From NCBI RefSeq assembly GCF_000265205.3, contig NC_018000.1:62001-126000 (forward strand): a stretch of 64,000 nt of DNA, written 5' to 3'. The position numbers and the translations under genes are program-made. Under the pieces are notes generated by a model that worked only from the letters and a program-made list of their open reading frames with translations, ran no database searches and had not been told where the DNA came from. Origin of the DNA: Sinorhizobium fredii USDA 257. Lineage in GTDB: Bacteria > Pseudomonadota > Alphaproteobacteria > Rhizobiales > Rhizobiaceae. Shown piece by piece: positions 61,730 to 64,000 of this stretch. Positions within the stretch are counted from its first letter, which is position 1. Every line of letters begins with the position of its first letter.

Positions 61730-64000
61730 ATGCCCGAGATTGATCGCGACCAGGCAAGGCGCCCCGATCCCGATGCCCTGCTGGGGCTGGCCGACAAGGG
61801 CGGGAGAGGGAAGCTGACGGTGTTCCTCGGCGCCGCGCCGGGCGTCGGCAAGACCTACGCCATGCTGATGCGGGCGCAGCGGCTCAAGGAGCAGGGCGCC
61901 GACATCGTCATCGGACTTGTCGAGACCCACGGACGCAGCGAGACCGCCGCTCTGCTCGATGGGCTGGAGGTCCTGCAGCGCCGCGACGTGGCGCATAACG
62001 GCCGCACGCTCCACGAATTCGATCTCGACGCTGCATTGGCGCGCCGTCCGCGGATCATCGTCGTCGACGAGCTCGCCCATACCAATCTCGGCGAAAGCCG
62101 TCATCCCAAGCGCTACCAGGACATCGAGGAACTGGTGGATGCCGGCGTCGACGTCTGGACGGCGCTCAACATTCAACACCTCGAAAGCCTGTCGGATATC
62201 GTCGCCCAGATCGCCGGTGTTCCCGTGCGAGAGCGCATCCCCGACACGGTTCTGAGCCGGGCGGACGAGGTGCTGCTGGTGGACCTGCCGCCGGCGGAGC
62301 TGATCGACCGGCTAAAGGAAGGCAAGGTCTACCTGCCCGACAATGCCAAGCGGGCCGTGGACCACTTCTTCCGGCTCGGCAATCTGACGGCGCTGCGCGA
62401 GCTGGCGCTCAGGCGCACTGCCGACCGGGTCGACGACCAGATGGTCGACTACCTCAAGCAGAACGCCATTGAGGGTCCCTGGCCGGCCGGCGAAAGGCTG
62501 CTCGTCTGCATCGGCCCGGATCCGCTATCGGAAAAGGTGGTGAGGACGGCGAGCCGGCTCGCCTCGGGCCTCAACGCCGACTGGATCGTGGTTTCCATCG
62601 AGCGTGCGGATCGCGAGGCGGGCGATGGCGAGGCGATGCGGCAGCTTGACGAGACCTTCCGTCTTGCCGAGCAACTGGGCGCCGAGACGCGCCGCATCAT
62701 TGGCAGCGATTTCGTCGAGGAGATCCTGAAACTTGCAAGGCGCGAGAATGCGACGCAGATCGTCATCGGCGCCCGGCGCCACTGGTTCCCGCTGAGCCTG
62801 TTTCGCGCCTCCTTGCCCGACGCGCTGTCCAGGCGCGTGTCGGGAATCGGCATTCATCTCGTCACCGGCAAGATCGAGCCGGCCGCCAAGACGAGGCAGC
62901 GAAGCCAGCGGCTGCTGCCGGAGGGACTGGCTCGAGCGCTCGGCATAGCCGGCGGCACCGTCGGGCTGGCGACAGGACTTGGCGTGCTGATCGAGCAGTT
63001 CATCATCCTGCAGAATATTTCGCTTCTCTATCTGCTCGCGGTGCTCGCCTCGGCGGTTTACGCCGGTTACTTCGCGGCTCTGGCGGCGGCCCTGTTTTCC
63101 GTTGTCGCATACAACTTCTTCTTCATCGAGCCGGTCGGCACCTTCACGGTGGCCGAGCCGCACGAGGTTTTCGCTCTCCTCGTTTTCCTGGCGGCCGCGG
63201 CGCTGGCCGGCAGCCTTGCCTCGCGCATTCGCGATCAGGCGAAGACCGCAAGGGGCCGGGCGACGGCGACGCAGGCGCTCTATGACTTTTCCCGCAAGCT
63301 TTCCGGCACCGCCAATGCCGAAGACGTGCTCTGGGCGGCCGTCACCCAGATGCAATCGACGCTCAGGCGCAATGCCGTGCTGTTGCTGCCGGAAGACGGT
63401 GATATTGCTTTGAGCGTGGCCTGGCCGCCGGACACCGAGCTTAGCGTCAGCGACATGATGGCGGCGCGCTGGACATTCGAAAAGAGAGAGCCGGCCGGCA
63501 ACGACACCGGCACGCTGCCGAACAGCCCGTTTCAGTTCCGGCCGCTGATGAGCCCGCAGGGCGTCGTTGGCGTTTGCGGCTTTCTGCAGGAGGACAGACC
63601 GCTCGACATCAACGAGGAACGGGCCCTTGCCGCGATCCTCGATCAGACCGCGATCGCCGTCGACCGCGCGCGACTGTCGCGCGAAAGCCTCGATCAGGCC
63701 GCCCAGCTCGAGGGCGAGAAATTCCGCGCCGCCCTGCTTTCGTCGCTCTCCCACGAGCTCACGACCCCTTTGACAACGATCACCGGCGCAGTGACGACGC
63801 TGCGCCAGCTCGGCGAAGGAATGCCTAAGGAGGGCCGGAGGGAACTTCTGAACTCGATCGAGGAAGAAAGCGGCAGGCTCAAGAACTTCGTCTCCAACCT
63901 GCTCGACATGAACCGCATCGAGGCGGGGACGATCAATGCCAGGCGCGATCGGGTCGATGTGGCGGATGTCGTTCACGCTGCCGTGGAACGGGCACGGAAA
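61730..64000 (+). CDS. kdpD: Osmosensitive K+ channel histidine kinase KdpD (3' end beyond the window)
   Basis: 757 residues are visible; the frame is open at the window edge. The N-terminal KdpD domain has Walker A GAAPGVGKTYAM and Walker B-like IVVDELAHTN (about residues 28-135). It is followed by a universal-stress-like domain (about 250-370), four close membrane helices (about 405-500), a GAF-like region, and the phospho-acceptor box SSLSHELTTPLTTITGA. The ATPase domain is missing because of the cut. KdpD senses K+ limitation and normally controls kdpFABC through KdpE. No kdpABC lies upstream, where the neighbour is a PerM-type transporter; the downstream side is unseen. Confidence 0.93.
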   Translation, partial: MPEIDRDQARRPDPDALLGLADKGGRGKLTVFLGAAPGVGKTYAMLMRAQRLKEQGADIVIGLVETHGRSETAALLDGLEVLQRRDVAHNGRTLHEFDLDAALARRPRIIVVDELAHTNLGESRHPKRYQDIEELVDAGVDVWTALNIQHLESLSDIVAQIAGVPVRERIPDTVLSRADEVLLVDLPPAELIDRLKEGKVYLPDNAKRAVDHFFRLGNLTALRELALRRTADRVDDQMVDYLKQNAIEGPWPAGERLLVCIGPDPLSEKVVRTASRLASGLNADWIVVSIERADREAGDGEAMRQLDETFRLAEQLGAETRRIIGSDFVEEILKLARRENATQIVIGARRHWFPLSLFRASLPDALSRRVSGIGIHLVTGKIEPAAKTRQRSQRLLPEGLARALGIAGGTVGLATGLGVLIEQFIILQNISLLYLLAVLASAVYAGYFAALAAALFSVVAYNFFFIEPVGTFTVAEPHEVFALLVFLAAAALAGSLASRIRDQAKTARGRATATQALYDFSRKLSGTANAEDVLWAAVTQMQSTLRRNAVLLLPEDGDIALSVAWPPDTELSVSDMMAARWTFEKREPAGNDTGTLPNSPFQFRPLMSPQGVVGVCGFLQEDRPLDINEERALAAILDQTAIAVDRARLSRESLDQAAQLEGEKFRAALLSSLSHELTTPLTTITGAVTTLRQLGEGMPKEGRRELLNSIEEESGRLKNFVSNLLDMNRIEAGTINARRDRVDVADVVHAAVERARK

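Noticed and set aside
1..64000. CRISPR arrays, insertion sequences, rRNA or replication origins
   Set aside because: No regularly spaced repeats, transposase motifs, rRNA segments or DnaA-box clusters were recognised on either strand.

Overview
The window looks like a stretch of chromosome from a Rhizobiales alphaproteobacterium, most probably Sinorhizobium/Ensifer. The reasons are the uniformly high GC content, a trifunctional PutA, the rpmH-rnpA-yidC cluster, a complete frcR/frcBCAK fructose locus beside pyrC-pyrE-frk-pgi-fadD, and a clr-cyaD-spdA cyclic-nucleotide locus in the order I remember from S. meliloti. The species assignment is inference from recalled gene order; no database was searched.

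Layout. 1-11.8 kb, mostly minus strand: lysine/DAP genes (dapD with a DUF805 partner, dapE with a membrane-protein partner). Between them sit an RND efflux pair, an esterase-like protein that lacks all three catalytic residues, a divergent LysR regulator and a DbpA-type DEAD-box helicase. 12-16.6 kb: a LOG-family protein, a HAD phosphatase, a DMT transporter and an Ada-type DNA alkylation repair protein coupled to a PEP-mutase/isocitrate-lyase family enzyme. 16.7-22.5 kb: argB, an anti-sigma factor with no sigma gene beside it, a DUF1269 protein, and the rpmH-rnpA-yidC-engB cluster for translation, RNA processing and membrane insertion. rpmH encodes only 44 residues. 22.8-29 kb: a chemotaxis receptor, a frameshifted VTT-family membrane protein, a MerA-like flavoprotein, a histidine kinase and tRNA-Arg(ACG).

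29-32.7 kb is the most accessory-looking part. It lies directly behind the tRNA and holds a frameshifted polysaccharide-export/coiled-coil gene with 252-bp tandem repeats and a secreted glycine-rich repeat protein. 32.7-36.5 kb: a YbaK-type deacylase, an isoprenylcysteine-methyltransferase-like membrane protein, a 34-residue membrane protein with a very strong Shine-Dalgarno, DUF1810, an aldo/keto reductase and a YigZ protein. 36.7-47 kb: putA, a Cys-cluster protein, a cyclic-nucleotide phosphodiesterase (SpdA-like), a trans-3-hydroxyproline dehydratase-like enzyme, a Sel1-type secreted protein, a FecR-domain protein, a CHASE2 adenylate cyclase (CyaD1-like) and the CRP-like regulator Clr. A perfect match to the recalled Clr box lies between the Sel1 and fecR genes. 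47.2-56.4 kb: DoxX, FucU/RbsD, frcR, frcB-frcC-frcA-frcK, pyrC, pyrE and fructokinase. 56.4-64 kb: pgi, fadD behind a sharp palindrome, an AI-2E/PerM-type transporter, and a KdpD sensor kinase cut by the window end.

Functionally, frcBCAK imports fructose, Frk phosphorylates it and Pgi interconverts the hexose phosphates. CyaD makes cAMP, Clr senses it and SpdA may limit cyclic nucleotides. PutA and the hydroxyproline dehydratase-like enzyme both handle proline-type substrates. No CRISPR array, insertion sequence, prophage or complete mobile element was seen.
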